From positions 26,434 through 90,433 of the forward strand of contig CAUJIO010000022.1 of NCBI GenBank assembly GCA_963205315.1: 64,000 nucleotides of DNA, given 5' to 3'. Source of the DNA: Pseudomonadota bacterium. Lineage in GTDB: Bacteria; Pseudomonadota; Alphaproteobacteria; Rhizobiales; Aestuariivirgaceae. The notes beneath the pieces are model-generated. The model saw nothing but the letters and a program-made list of their open reading frames with translations, had not been told where the DNA came from and did no database searches. Below are positions 45,785 through 56,167 of this stretch, piece after piece (positions within the stretch are counted from its first letter, which is position 1; each line of letters begins with the position of its first letter). Position numbers and translations under genes: made by a program.

Positions 45785-45978
45785 TGCCGGAATTCCTCAT
45801 GGCCCTCGGTCTCGTACTTGTGATCGAGGGCCTTCTTTATGCCTTGGTTCCGGGGCACTTGAAGGCCATGATGCTGTCGTTCCAGAAGCTTTCGGACGAC
45901 CAGTTGCGAGTGGGCGGCGTTTCCGCCATGGCGCTGGGCGTGGTGATCGTCTGGCTGGTGCGCAGCGTAGCTTCCTAA
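45781..45978 (+). CDS. DUF2065 small membrane protein
   Basis: A 65-residue protein with two hydrophobic helices (PEFLMALGLVLVIEGLLYALV and AMALGVVIVWLVR). It matches DUF2065, which is found after hflC in many proteobacteria. Start ATG at 45781 overlaps the hflC stop; an adjacent ATG at 45784 is equally possible. Function unknown, probably linked to HflKC. Confidence 0.85.
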   Translation: MMPEFLMALGLVLVIEGLLYALVPGHLKAMMLSFQKLSDDQLRVGGVSAMALGVVIVWLVRSVAS

Positions 45979-46003
45979 CACATTCGGCGTGGAGACATCA
46001 GTG

Positions 46004-47494
46004 ATGAACGGCAGGACCGGCATGATGCGTATGGCAGCGGCGAGCGTCGTCGCACTTGGACTTGCAATGCCCATGGCTGCAGTTCCGGCGCGGGCGCAAG
46101 CCCAGTTGACCGAGCTTCCATCCGTCGCCGATCTGGCCGACAAGCTGCTGCCGGCGGTGGTCGAGATCACGATCGAGTCCAAGGGCACGGCCTCCGCCGC
46201 TCCGCAACTGCCGAAACTGCCAGGTGGCGATGATGACAACTCGCCGTTCAAGGATTTCTTCGACGAGTTCCTGAAACGCCAGCAAGGCGAGAACAACGAT
46301 CCGCGGCCCATGGTGTCGATGGGGTCGGGTTTCGTCATCGACTCCTCGGGCATCATCGTCACCAACAACCATGTGGTCGAAGGCGCGGATACGATCGAGA
46401 TCCACATGCAGGACGATACGATCCTGAAGGCTGAACTGGTCGGCCGCGATCCCAAGACCGATCTCGCGGTGATCCGCGTCAAGCCGGAAAAGCCGCTGCC
46501 GACGGTGGCCTTCGGCGACAGCGATCACCTACGAATTGGCGAATGGGTGATGGCCATCGGCAATCCCTTCGGGCTTGGCGGCTCGGTGTCGCTCGGCATC
46601 GTCTCGGCCCGCAACCGCAACATCAACGCGGGCCCCTATGACGACTACATCCAGACCGATGCGGCGATCAACAAGGGCAACTCCGGTGGTCCGCTGTTCA
46701 ATCTGAAAGGCGAGGTCGTCGGCATCAACACAGCAATCTTTTCTCCAACCGGCGGGTCGGTCGGCATCGGTTTCTCGGTTCCCGCCAACACCGCCAAGAA
46801 TGTCGTCGACCAACTGGTGAAATATGGCGAGACGCGGCGCGGCTGGCTGGGTGTGAAAATCCAGGCGGTGACAGATGATATCGCCGAGTCGATGAGCCTC
46901 GGAAAGGCGCGCGGTGCCCTTGTGGCCGACGTGACACCGACAGGCCCGGCCGAGAAAGCCGGCATCCAATCAGGCGATGTGATCATCGAGTTCAACGGCC
47001 GCGCGGTCAATTCGATGAATGACTTGCCGAAGATCGTTGCCGAGACCGAGATTGGCAAGCAGGTTCCGGTCAAGCTGCTGCGCAAGGGCGCTGAAATGAG
47101 CGTCACCGCCGAAGTCGGCCGGCTTGAGGATGGCGAGAAGATCGCTGCCGCAACTCCGGGTCAGGACAAACAGTCAGCTCCGGCTGTCATCACCACGCTG
47201 GGCATGACGGTCAGTTCCATGACGGATGAACTCCGGACCAAATATGCCATCGACGCCGATATCAAGGGTGCCGTTATCACCGAAGTCGCCAGCGATGGCG
47301 CGGCCGCGGAAAAGCGGCTGGAGCCGGGTGACGTCATCACCGAAGCTGGCGAAAAGGAAGTTCTGGGTGCTGCCGATATTTCGGCCCGCATCGAAGAGGC
47401 CCAGAAATCCAACAAGAGTTCCATCCTGCTGCTGGTGGCCAAGGGCGGCAAGGCCGGAGACATGCGCTTCATCGCGCTGAAGCTCAAGAAGTAG
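46004..47494 (+). CDS. degP: Periplasmic serine protease/chaperone DegP (Do family)
   Basis: A 496-residue HtrA-type protease that degrades or refolds damaged envelope proteins. A signal peptide ends at ARAQA (residue about 33). The catalytic triad is His123 (NNHVVEG), Asp153 (PKTDLAV) and Ser227 (KGNSGGPL). Two PDZ domains follow, about residues 270-370 and 395-495. The ATG at 46004 is preferred because GGAG lies 10 bases upstream; a GTG at 45989 is an alternative. It is 25 bases after the DUF2065 gene, so it is likely in the hflKC operon. Confidence 0.95.
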   Translation: MNGRTGMMRMAAASVVALGLAMPMAAVPARAQAQLTELPSVADLADKLLPAVVEITIESKGTASAAPQLPKLPGGDDDNSPFKDFFDEFLKRQQGENNDPRPMVSMGSGFVIDSSGIIVTNNHVVEGADTIEIHMQDDTILKAELVGRDPKTDLAVIRVKPEKPLPTVAFGDSDHLRIGEWVMAIGNPFGLGGSVSLGIVSARNRNINAGPYDDYIQTDAAINKGNSGGPLFNLKGEVVGINTAIFSPTGGSVGIGFSVPANTAKNVVDQLVKYGETRRGWLGVKIQAVTDDIAESMSLGKARGALVADVTPTGPAEKAGIQSGDVIIEFNGRAVNSMNDLPKIVAETEIGKQVPVKLLRKGAEMSVTAEVGRLEDGEKIAAATPGQDKQSAPAVITTLGMTVSSMTDELRTKYAIDADIKGAVITEVASDGAAAEKRLEPGDVITEAGEKEVLGAADISARIEEAQKSNKSSILLLVAKGGKAGDMRFIALKLKK

Positions 47495-47500
47495 CATCCA

Positions 47501-47533
47501 ATCCGGGGCGGTGAAGTCTTCTCCGCCCCGGAT
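47501..47533. terminator. Hairpin between degP and the TrpB-like gene
   Basis: A perfect 11-bp stem (ATCCGGGGCGG and its complement) with an 11-base loop lies 6 bases after the degP stop and 9 bases from the convergent gene. No T-run is present. Probably a bidirectional stop signal or 3' stabiliser. Confidence 0.55.
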
Positions 47534-47542
47534 CGGGATTGG

Positions 47543-49114
47543 TCATTGCGCTGCGATATTCGGCAGGCCGGCCAACGATTCATCCAGCGCCGACTGGTCG
47601 TACATGCGGTCTTCCAGCTTGCCGGCGTGGTAGTCCATATAGGCCTGCATGTCGAAATGGCCGTGGCCGCAGAGGCCGAAGAGGATGGTTGGCGAAGTGC
47701 CGTCTTCCTTGGCCCGCAAGGCGGCGTTGATGGCGCCGCGAACGGCATGCGTCGCTTCCGGGGCAGGGACGATGCCTTCGGTGCGGGCGAACAGCACACC
47801 AGCTTCGAAGCAGGCGTTCTGCGTGTAAGCTTCGGCCTCGATCAGTCCCAGTTCCTTCAGATGCGAGACGAGCGGCGCCATGCCGTGGTAGCGCAAGCCG
47901 CCAGCATGGAAGCCCGGCGGCATGAAGGTTGAACCCAGGGTGTGCATCTTCACCAGCGGCGTCATGTGCGAGGTGTCGCCGAAGTCATAGGCGTATTTGC
48001 CGCGCGTCAGTGACGGGCAGGCAGCGGGCTCGGCGGCGATCACTCGCACCTTCTTGCCGCCACGCAATTGCTGGCCGAGGAAGGGGAAGGTGAGGCCGGC
48101 GAAATTCGATCCGCCGCCGGTGCAGCCGACGATGATGTCGGGCAATGCGCCAAAGCGTTCCATCTGCTCGATAGCCTCGATACCGATCACCGTCTGGTGC
48201 AGCAGCACATGGTTCAGCACGCTGCCGAGCGCATATTTGGTGTCGGCGTTGGTCGCGGCGACTTCCACCGCCTCGGATATGGCAATGCCCAGGCTGCCGT
48301 TGGAGTTTGGATTGGCGGCGAGGATATGGCGGCCGGCATTGGTTTCGAGCGAGGGGCTGGCCACGCAGGTGGCGCCATAGGTTTCCATCAAGGCCCGGCG
48401 ATATGGCTTCTGGTTGAAAGAGACCTTCACCATGTAGACTTTAACGTCGATATCGAAGAGCGACCCGGCAAAGGCCAGCGATGAACCCCATTGCCCGGCA
48501 CCTGTTTCGGTGACGAGTTTCCGCACGCCCGCCTGCTTGTTGTAGAAGGCCTGCGGCACGGCGGTGTTGGGCTTGTGCGAACCGGCGGGGCTGACCCCTT
48601 CATATTTGTAGTAGATCTTCGCGGTGGTGCCCAAGGCCTTCTCAAGACCTAGGGCGCGGTACAGCGGCGTCGGACGCCACATGCGGTAGATGTCGCGAAC
48701 CGGTTCCGGAATTTCGACGTCGCGCTCCTGGCTCACCTCCTGCATGATCAGGTCCATGGGGAAGAGCGGTGCCAGATCGTCCGGCCCCACCGGCTGCAAA
48801 GTGCCGGGGTGAAGCGGCGGCGGCAATGCGGCGGGCAAGTCAGCGGCGATATTGTACCAGCTCTTCGGCAGCCGGGCTTCGTTCATGGTGATCTTGCGGA
48901 CGGAGGGCGAGGCGACATCCTCGGCCGTGTCGCGCCTCGAACGCTTGCGGGCAGCAGCCTTGCTGGCGGGACGCTTCTTCGCTGAAACCAGCGTCATCTT
49001 GGTGAGGGCGGGCTTGCCGGCTCGCTTTCCCGCACTTTTCGTGGCCTTCCTGGTGGCTTTTCTTGCGGCCTTTTTCGCGGCCTTCTTCGCTGCGCGTTTT
49101 TCCTGCTTTGCCAT
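47543..49114 (-). CDS. TrpB-like PLP enzyme with lysine/alanine-rich N-terminal tail
   Basis: A 523-residue protein whose residues about 75-523 are a TrpB2-type tryptophan synthase beta chain. This includes [21 protein letters not shown] with the PLP-binding lysine, [15 protein letters not shown] and the phosphate-binding loop [11 protein letters not shown]. The first about 65 residues are a strongly basic tail with [23 protein letters not shown] repeats, similar to bacterial histone-H1-like sequences. GGGAGG 5 bases before the ATG supports that the tail is translated. No trpA is present. It is inserted between degP and serB, which usually adjoin, and is separated from serB by 82 bases. Confidence 0.88.
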   Translation of the reverse strand: MAKQEKRAAKKAAKKAARKATRKATKSAGKRAGKPALTKMTLVSAKKRPASKAAARKRSRRDTAEDVASPSVRKITMNEARLPKSWYNIAADLPAALPPPLHPGTLQPVGPDDLAPLFPMDLIMQEVSQERDVEIPEPVRDIYRMWRPTPLYRALGLEKALGTTAKIYYKYEGVSPAGSHKPNTAVPQAFYNKQAGVRKLVTETGAGQWGSSLAFAGSLFDIDVKVYMVKVSFNQKPYRRALMETYGATCVASPSLETNAGRHILAANPNSNGSLGIAISEAVEVAATNADTKYALGSVLNHVLLHQTVIGIEAIEQMERFGALPDIIVGCTGGGSNFAGLTFPFLGQQLRGGKKVRVIAAEPAACPSLTRGKYAYDFGDTSHMTPLVKMHTLGSTFMPPGFHAGGLRYHGMAPLVSHLKELGLIEAEAYTQNACFEAGVLFARTEGIVPAPEATHAVRGAINAALRAKEDGTSPTILFGLCGHGHFDMQAYMDYHAGKLEDRMYDQSALDESLAGLPNIAAQ

Positions 49115-49196
49115 GAGTGCCTCCCTGTAAGGCTCTCATGCTTGCAAATGCAGGCCGGAGTTTCAAGGGCGTGCGGCGACCTGGCCTCGGCCCCGA

Positions 49197-50063
49197 TCAG
49201 GCCACGAAACTTCCGATCGCATAACCCTGAAGATAGAGCAGTGCGGTGAGGTCACCGTGGTTGATGCGGACCAGAGATCCCTCCTGCACATGTGGCTTGG
49301 CGTGCAAAGCCACACCAAGGCCAGCCTCCGACAGCATCGCAAGATCGTTGGCGCCGTCGCCCACGGCGATGGCATCAGCCGGGTCGAGGCCGTGCGAGGC
49401 GGTGATGCGGCGCAATGCATCGACCTTGGCCTGCTGCCCCAGGATCGGCATGCCCACTTCGCCGGTCAGCCTGCCATCGTGAATGATGAGATCGTTGGCC
49501 TGGTTTTCATCGAAGCCCAGATAGGCGCCAACGCGCGCCGTAAAGGGCGTGAAGCCGCCCGAGACAAGCGCCGTATAGGCGCCATGCGCCTTCATGGTGG
49601 CGATCAAGGTCTTGCCGCCCGGCATGTAGGTGATCCGCTCACGGATGATCCGGTCAATGATCGTGGCATCGAGACCCTTCAGCAGGGCGACGCGTTCCTT
49701 CAGTGCGCCGTCAAAGTCGAGTTCGCCACGCATCGCCCGGATGGTGATGTCCTTGATCCGGTCACCGACACCCGCCATGACGCCCAGCTCGTCGATACAT
49801 TCCTGCTGGATCATGGTCGAATCCATATCGGCGATCAGCAGGCGCTTGCGGCGGTTGTGGATGGAAACGATAGCTGCATCGATGGGATGCCGGCGGAGAT
49901 CGACGAGAAATTCCGGCAGGCGCTCGAAGGCCGGCACTTCCGCCGCTTCTCCGGGCGACAGCCAGTGCGGTTCATCTCCGCCCAGGCCGCGGAGCGTCGC
50001 TACGACATCTCTGCCGATTGCGCGCGAGCCCGGGGCTGCTATGAGAACAAGAACCGAATCCAT
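49197..50063 (-). CDS. serB: Phosphoserine phosphatase SerB
   Basis: SerB releases serine from phosphoserine in the last step of serine synthesis. The 288-residue product has an N-terminal ACT-like region and a HAD domain with the nucleophile motif DMDST at residues 79-83, SGGFTPF, and GDGANDLAML as the final HAD motif. The start ATG at 50063 is back to back with miaA: the two start codons lie within about 20 bases on opposite strands, so each promoter must be inside the other gene. Confidence 0.94.
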   Translation of the reverse strand: MDSVLVLIAAPGSRAIGRDVVATLRGLGGDEPHWLSPGEAAEVPAFERLPEFLVDLRRHPIDAAIVSIHNRRKRLLIADMDSTMIQQECIDELGVMAGVGDRIKDITIRAMRGELDFDGALKERVALLKGLDATIIDRIIRERITYMPGGKTLIATMKAHGAYTALVSGGFTPFTARVGAYLGFDENQANDLIIHDGRLTGEVGMPILGQQAKVDALRRITASHGLDPADAIAVGDGANDLAMLSEAGLGVALHAKPHVQEGSLVRINHGDLTALLYLQGYAIGSFVA

Positions 50064-50079
50064 GTGGCTGGTACCCGAG

Positions 50080-50949
50080 ATGAAACGCGCGCTGCTTATT
50101 GCAGGCCCCACCGCCAGCGGCAAGTCCGCTCTGGCAGTGGATCTGGCTCGAAAATGGAACGGCGTGGTGATCAATGCCGATGCCATCCAGGTGTATAGCG
50201 ACCTCCGCATACTCTCGGCACGCCCGACTCCCGATGAAGAAGAAATCGTGCCGCACCGGCTATACGGCCATATCAAGTCCGCAACGCAATATTCGGTGGC
50301 GCGCTGGCTGGAAGAGGTCCGGCTGGAAATCGAGGCGACGTGGGCCCGGGGTCTCTATCCCATCATCACCGGCGGCACCGGACTCTATTTCAGGGCGCTG
50401 GAAAAGGGATTGGCCCCGGTGCCAGAAATTCCGGACGACATTCGCGAGCGCTGGCGCAGCTTTTCGGGAAATCTGCACGCGGAATTGTGGCAGCGCGACC
50501 CGCTCATGGCCCAGCGGCTGCTGGCTAGCGACCGTCAGCGCGTCACCCGCGCGCTGGAGGTGGTCGATGCCACGGGCCGCTCGCTGCTGGACTGGCAGAG
50601 AGAGGGGCAGGCCAGTGCCCCGCTGGACGGCGTCGAGGTCGAGCGGATTTTCATGGAGGTGCCGCGCGACGAACTCTACGCCCGCGCCGAAACGCGTTTC
50701 GACCAGATGATGCGGGCCGGAGCGGTTGACGAGGCTGAATCCCTGATGAGGCTTGATCCGATGCTCCCGGTGATGAAGGCGATCGGCGTTCCCGAGCTCA
50801 TCGCCCATCTCAAGGGAGAGATGCCGCTCGAGGAAGCGGTCCTGAGGGCCAAGACCGCGACACGCCAATACATCAAGCGCCAGCTCACCTGGTGGTGCGG
50901 GCAGATGGCGCATTGGCCGCAGAGGCAGGCGGATCACCTACGGCTGTAG
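50080..50949 (+). CDS. miaA: tRNA dimethylallyltransferase MiaA
   Basis: MiaA adds a dimethylallyl group to A37 of tRNAs reading UNN codons. The 289-residue product has the P-loop GPTASGKS (residues 9-16), NADAIQVYSDLRILSARP and the tail region RQYIKRQLTWW typical of the family. The ATG at 50080 gives the standard N-terminus MKRALLIAGPTASG; an in-frame ATG at 50062 would share CATG with the serB start. It precedes the ilv leader, as in other Rhizobiales. Confidence 0.94.
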   Translation: MKRALLIAGPTASGKSALAVDLARKWNGVVINADAIQVYSDLRILSARPTPDEEEIVPHRLYGHIKSATQYSVARWLEEVRLEIEATWARGLYPIITGGTGLYFRALEKGLAPVPEIPDDIRERWRSFSGNLHAELWQRDPLMAQRLLASDRQRVTRALEVVDATGRSLLDWQREGQASAPLDGVEVERIFMEVPRDELYARAETRFDQMMRAGAVDEAESLMRLDPMLPVMKAIGVPELIAHLKGEMPLEEAVLRAKTATRQYIKRQLTWWCGQMAHWPQRQADHLRL

Positions 50950-51004
50950 CCGGACACCGCAGACCCCTTGACGCCGATCCTCCGTCCACGTACAACCCCG
51001 CCCC

Positions 51005-51052
51005 ATGAACAGCATTCTGGTAGTAGGATCGCGCAACGCCGGGGAAGCCTGA
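51005..51052 (+). CDS. ilv leader peptide
   Basis: A 15-codon frame encoding MNSILVVGSRNAGEA, with consecutive Ile-Leu-Val-Val codons at positions 4-7. It lies 116 bases before ilvB and is followed by attenuator hairpins. Leader peptides rich in branched-chain residues are the known hallmark of ilv attenuation. Ribosome stalling at these codons would be read by the downstream RNA. The ribosome binding site is weak. Confidence 0.8.
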   Translation: MNSILVVGSRNAGEA

Positions 51053-51109
51053 AGCTTCCAGGATCGGTGGTGTTGCGCGAAATACAGGCTCCCTCGGGGG
51101 CCTTTTTTA
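51028..51109 (+). promoter_or_regulatory. ilvB attenuator: alternative hairpins and terminator
   Basis: ATCGCGCAACGCC at 51028-51040, inside the leader peptide frame, can pair with GGTGTTGCGCGA at 51069-51080, enclosing a smaller hairpin GGAAGC...GCTTCC near 51043-51059. Downstream, AGGCTCCC / GGGGGCCT at 51086-51103 forms a stem followed by TTTTTT, a strong intrinsic terminator 58 bases before ilvB. Stalling on the Ile-Leu-Val-Val codons would change which stems form. The exact antiterminator pairing is inferred. Confidence 0.78.
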
Positions 51110-51167
51110 TTGCCTGAAAACGAAATGCGTGTTTGACGAAGCGGAATTGATACGGAAGAGGTTTGAG

Positions 51168-52937
<1,770 letters not shown>

Positions 52938-52967
52938 TCGAGTCAAACAAGTAACTGGAGTTCCACA

Positions 52968-54377
52968 ATGGCATTTTCAGATCCCGTTGCCACGGCATCG
53001 AGCGGCAATAGCTTGGTGGACGGGCTGTTGTGGGGACAAAACTGGAGCGATGGTTCGCCGGCAACGACGAGCCTCGCCGTCTATATCGCCGGTACCGCCG
53101 GCAAAGAGAAGTTCGACTTCGGCGGCACAGAGGTGACGGCAGATACTTTCGCTGAGGAGGTGACCGCCTTCAATCTGGCGATGCAACTGTTCGAACAGGT
53201 CTGCAACGTCGACTTCACCATTGTCGCATCGCAGGCAGATGCCGATATCATTGTCGGCGCGGTCAACAACCGTGATGCGGATGGCTCACTCGGGGTGGCC
53301 ACGCCGCCGGGCGAAGACAAGGGGCCGCTGGCTGACCAGCAGGGCTCGGTCATCGTCAACTTCAAGCAATATTCGTCGGATGATTTCTCCAGCCTGCTAC
53401 AGGGCGGCTATGACTTCATTTCTTTCATCCATGAATTCGGCCATGCCATCGGTCTCAAGCATCCGCATGATCGCGGCGGTGGCGTGTTTCCGAAATTTCC
53501 CGGCGTCTCAGGCGCTTTTGACGACTATGGCGACTTCAAACTCAATCAGGGCGTCTTCACGATGATGTCCTACAATGACGGCAATCCCGCTGGTTCCGCA
53601 GGAATCCAGGATCCGAACAGCATGCCGGGTTTCGGCTGGGAAGCCACGCCCATGGCGCTCGATATCGCGGCCCTCCAGCATCTGTACGGGGCCAACATGT
53701 CATACCGCACCGGAGACGACACATACACATTGCCCGGCCTCAACACGGCCGGCACCTTCTATAGCGCAATCTGGGACGCGGGCGGCAACGACCGCATCGA
53801 GGCCGGAAGTTCTGGTGATTGCGTCATCAATCTCAATGCGGCGACGCTCAAGCTGAAAGCCGGTGGCGGTGGCTTCATATCCGCCCATGACGGTGTCTTT
53901 GGTGGCTTCACAATCGCCAATGGCGTGGTGATCGAAAATGCCAGCGGTGGTGGCGGGGATGATGTGCTGGTCGGCAACAAGGTCGCCAATGTCCTCGAAG
54001 GGGGTGCTGGAGCCGACAGGCTGAAGGGTGGCATGGGAGCCGATGAGCTGCATGGCGGAGCGGGCGCTGACACCTTCATCTACAATGCGCTGAAGGACAG
54101 CACCGGCACGAGCGTTGACACCATATTCGGCTTCGTTCAGGGCCGGGACGAGATCGACCTTTCACGCATCGATGGCGACGGCAGTGCAGGGGCCTTGGAT
54201 TCCTTCGACTTCATCGGCGGCCACCGCTTCGGTGGATCGGCGGGCGAATTGCGGTTCAAGGTATTGGCTGACGGTAACACGAAGATCCTCGGCGATGTCG
54301 ATGGCGACAAAGAGGCCGACTTAGGAATCGTGCTGGACGGCGTATTCACGCTGCAGCTTGGAGATTTCGTGCTGTGA
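52968..54377 (+). CDS. Serralysin-like RTX metalloprotease
   Basis: A 469-residue Zn metalloprotease of the M10/serralysin type. The zinc motif HEFGHAIGLKH is at residues 155-165, the Met-turn MMSY at 199-202, followed by the substrate-binding region and RTX repeats (GGAGADRLKGGMGADELHGGAGADTF, about residues 338-363, in part). No signal peptide is present, and the C-terminus is the RTX-type, so secretion by a type I system is expected; none is in the window. It is 30 bases after ilvB and 70 before ilvN on the same strand, separating two subunit genes that normally adjoin. Its ribosome binding site is CTGGAG. Confidence 0.92.
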   Translation: MAFSDPVATASSGNSLVDGLLWGQNWSDGSPATTSLAVYIAGTAGKEKFDFGGTEVTADTFAEEVTAFNLAMQLFEQVCNVDFTIVASQADADIIVGAVNNRDADGSLGVATPPGEDKGPLADQQGSVIVNFKQYSSDDFSSLLQGGYDFISFIHEFGHAIGLKHPHDRGGGVFPKFPGVSGAFDDYGDFKLNQGVFTMMSYNDGNPAGSAGIQDPNSMPGFGWEATPMALDIAALQHLYGANMSYRTGDDTYTLPGLNTAGTFYSAIWDAGGNDRIEAGSSGDCVINLNAATLKLKAGGGGFISAHDGVFGGFTIANGVVIENASGGGGDDVLVGNKVANVLEGGAGADRLKGGMGADELHGGAGADTFIYNALKDSTGTSVDTIFGFVQGRDEIDLSRIDGDGSAGALDSFDFIGGHRFGGSAGELRFKVLADGNTKILGDVDGDKEADLGIVLDGVFTLQLGDFVL

Positions 54378-54447
54378 GCCGGCCATATCCTTTTATCCGT
54401 CATGAGGCCGGGCTCGTTCCGGCCGTCCAGTTTCAAGGAGATCCGAC

Positions 54448-55008
54448 ATGAACCAGACCGCCGCTCAACCGGCTTCCGCCTATTTCCTCGATCCGACCAA
54501 GCCTGTGGTGGAAACTCATGCGCTCGCCGTCATCGTCGACAATGAACCTGGTGTACTGGCCCGTGTCATCGGGCTGTTCTCGGGGCGCGGCTATAACATC
54601 GACTCGCTCACCGTTTCGGAAACGCAGCATGAAAAACATGTCTCGCGCATCACCATCGTGACCAGCGGCACGCATTCAGTGGTCGAGCAAATCAAGCATC
54701 AGCTCGAGCGCATGGTGCCGGTGCATTCAGTGGCCGATCTGACCGTGCAGGGAAACGCCATCACCCGCGAACTGGCCATGGTGAAGGTTGCGGGGACCGG
54801 TGAAAAGCGCGTCGAGGCGCTGCGCATCGCCGATGCCTTCCGCGCCAGGGTCATTGACACGGGAATTTCCAGCTTCATTTTCGAGATCACGGGCAAGAGC
54901 GACAAGGTCGAACAGTTCATCGAGCTGATGGTGCCGCTTGGCCTCGTCGAGGTGGCGCGCACCGGCATTGCGGGCATCACGCGCGGGCCTGAAGGCATGA
55001 AGGACTAA
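54448..55008 (+). CDS. ilvN: Acetolactate synthase small (regulatory) subunit
   Basis: A 186-residue regulatory subunit with an N-terminal ACT domain (residues about 28-100; ALAVIVDNEPGVLARVIGLFSGRGYNIDSLTVS) that binds valine, plus the C-terminal domain (from about TGISSFIFEITGKSDKVEQF). It activates IlvB and gives feedback control. AAGGAG stands 8 bases before the ATG. It follows the RTX protease gene and a hairpin follows it, so it probably ends the operon. Called ilvH in some genomes. Confidence 0.95.
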   Translation: MNQTAAQPASAYFLDPTKPVVETHALAVIVDNEPGVLARVIGLFSGRGYNIDSLTVSETQHEKHVSRITIVTSGTHSVVEQIKHQLERMVPVHSVADLTVQGNAITRELAMVKVAGTGEKRVEALRIADAFRARVIDTGISSFIFEITGKSDKVEQFIELMVPLGLVEVARTGIAGITRGPEGMKD

Positions 55009-55029
55009 GGAGCAGGTTCGGTCCCCCCG

Positions 55030-55059
55030 GCCGGTGCGGGTTTCCTTTCCTGCGCCGGC
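55030..55059 (+). terminator. Hairpin after ilvN
   Basis: An 11-bp stem with two wobble pairs (GCCGGTGCGGG / CCTGCGCCGGC) and an 8-base loop lies 21 bases after ilvN. There is no T-run, so it is a weak terminator candidate. Confidence 0.45.
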
Positions 55060-55150
55060 TTGCGGACACGTGTTTGCGGTGCGAGAATGCGCCTTGCTGC
55101 GAAAGCAGCTCTGCTTCCTTCAAGGCCTGCGCTGTAACAGGAGCACCGCA

Positions 55151-55666
55151 ATGAAAGCACTTCGAATCTCCGCCTTGCTGACCGCCCTTCTTCTGGCCGG
55201 TCCTGCCCAGGCCCAGAACAACTGGAGTTCCCCCGGCAATGCCTGCGTTCCGTCGGGCGAATCGATCGCCGCAGCAGCCCACAAGACCAGCGTCACATCC
55301 GTCCGCTTCGCAACAGGCGCGGTGGGACAAATCGAGCTGGTATGTCCGATCCCGCGCTTCAATAGCGCCACACCATCCTACAAGCTCAAGCTCACCTATG
55401 AGGACTCGACAGGTAAGGGCACGACCGCCAGCGTCACCGCGCAACTCTACCGCATGGCCAATACCACAACGGAAGCCGTTCTGCTCGGTTCAGCCAGTTC
55501 CAATTCGTCGGCGGCCAGCACCGCCAATACCGTGTCATCCTCGACGATCAATCACACGTTCGACTTCGAGGCGAACATCTATTGGGTGCGGGTGCTGATC
55601 AAGCGCGGCGCCACCAACGAGACCGCTATCTTCCATTCAGTGATTCTCGACGGCACGGCGCTCTGA
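55151..55666 (+). CDS. Hypothetical exported protein
   Basis: A 171-residue protein with a clear signal peptide (MKALRISALLTALLLAGPAQA, in part) cleaved near residue 21. The mature part is Ser/Thr-rich and beta-strand-like, with two cysteines (NACVPSG and LVCPIP) that may form a disulfide. I recognise no family. An AGGAG 8 bases before the ATG supports the start. It is convergent with the next gene, also a small exported protein, with 12 bases between the stops. Confidence 0.75.
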   Translation: MKALRISALLTALLLAGPAQAQNNWSSPGNACVPSGESIAAAAHKTSVTSVRFATGAVGQIELVCPIPRFNSATPSYKLKLTYEDSTGKGTTASVTAQLYRMANTTTEAVLLGSASSNSSAASTANTVSSSTINHTFDFEANIYWVRVLIKRGATNETAIFHSVILDGTAL

Positions 55667-55678
55667 GCAAAGAGCCCG

Positions 55679-56167
55679 TCAGTCGAAGAGCAGAGTATAG
55701 GTGTAGGCGATGGAGCCCGGCTCCTCGAAATTGTTCTTGGCCTCGACCGCCAGCTTGTCATTGTTGGCATAGTCGACATTGACATTCACGGAACAATTGC
55801 CCGTACCCGAGACCTGGCACGTCAGAGCCGTGGCAATTCCATTCTTCAGGACGGTGAGGGTGAATTTGCCGCTCGCGGGCGGGTGCTGGGTGGTGACCTT
55901 GACCCGCAAATTGCTCAGCGTTCCTGCGGGCATTCGAAGAGCTGCCGCTTCCTTGCCAAGTCCCGGTCCCGGGAAATCGATGGTGTAGGTGTTTCCCAGC
56001 CCCGGCGCATTATAGAGCGTGGCGTTGGCCCCCATCGATGTGCCACCGGCCAACACCTGCATGGCGTCGTTCAGGGCCAAGGCGGCAGGTGTGGCCGAGA
56101 AGAGAAGCGCAAGCCCGCAAGCTGGCGGCGCCCAATATTTCCGGCTGAACAGGTGATGCACGTCCAT
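55679..56167 (-). CDS. Hypothetical exported beta-rich protein
   Basis: A 162-residue protein with a signal peptide ending near ALAL (residue about 32) and a GAGGAGG ribosome binding site 7 bases before the ATG. The mature region is beta-rich, with the pattern NLRVKVTTQHPPASGKFTLTVLKNG followed by TCQVSGTGNCSVNV, two cysteines close together. Similar strand patterns occur in uncharacterised secreted or structural proteins; no function can be given. Confidence 0.75.
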   Translation of the reverse strand: MDVHHLFSRKYWAPPACGLALLFSATPAALALNDAMQVLAGGTSMGANATLYNAPGLGNTYTIDFPGPGLGKEAAALRMPAGTLSNLRVKVTTQHPPASGKFTLTVLKNGIATALTCQVSGTGNCSVNVNVDYANNDKLAVEAKNNFEEPGSIAYTYTLLFD

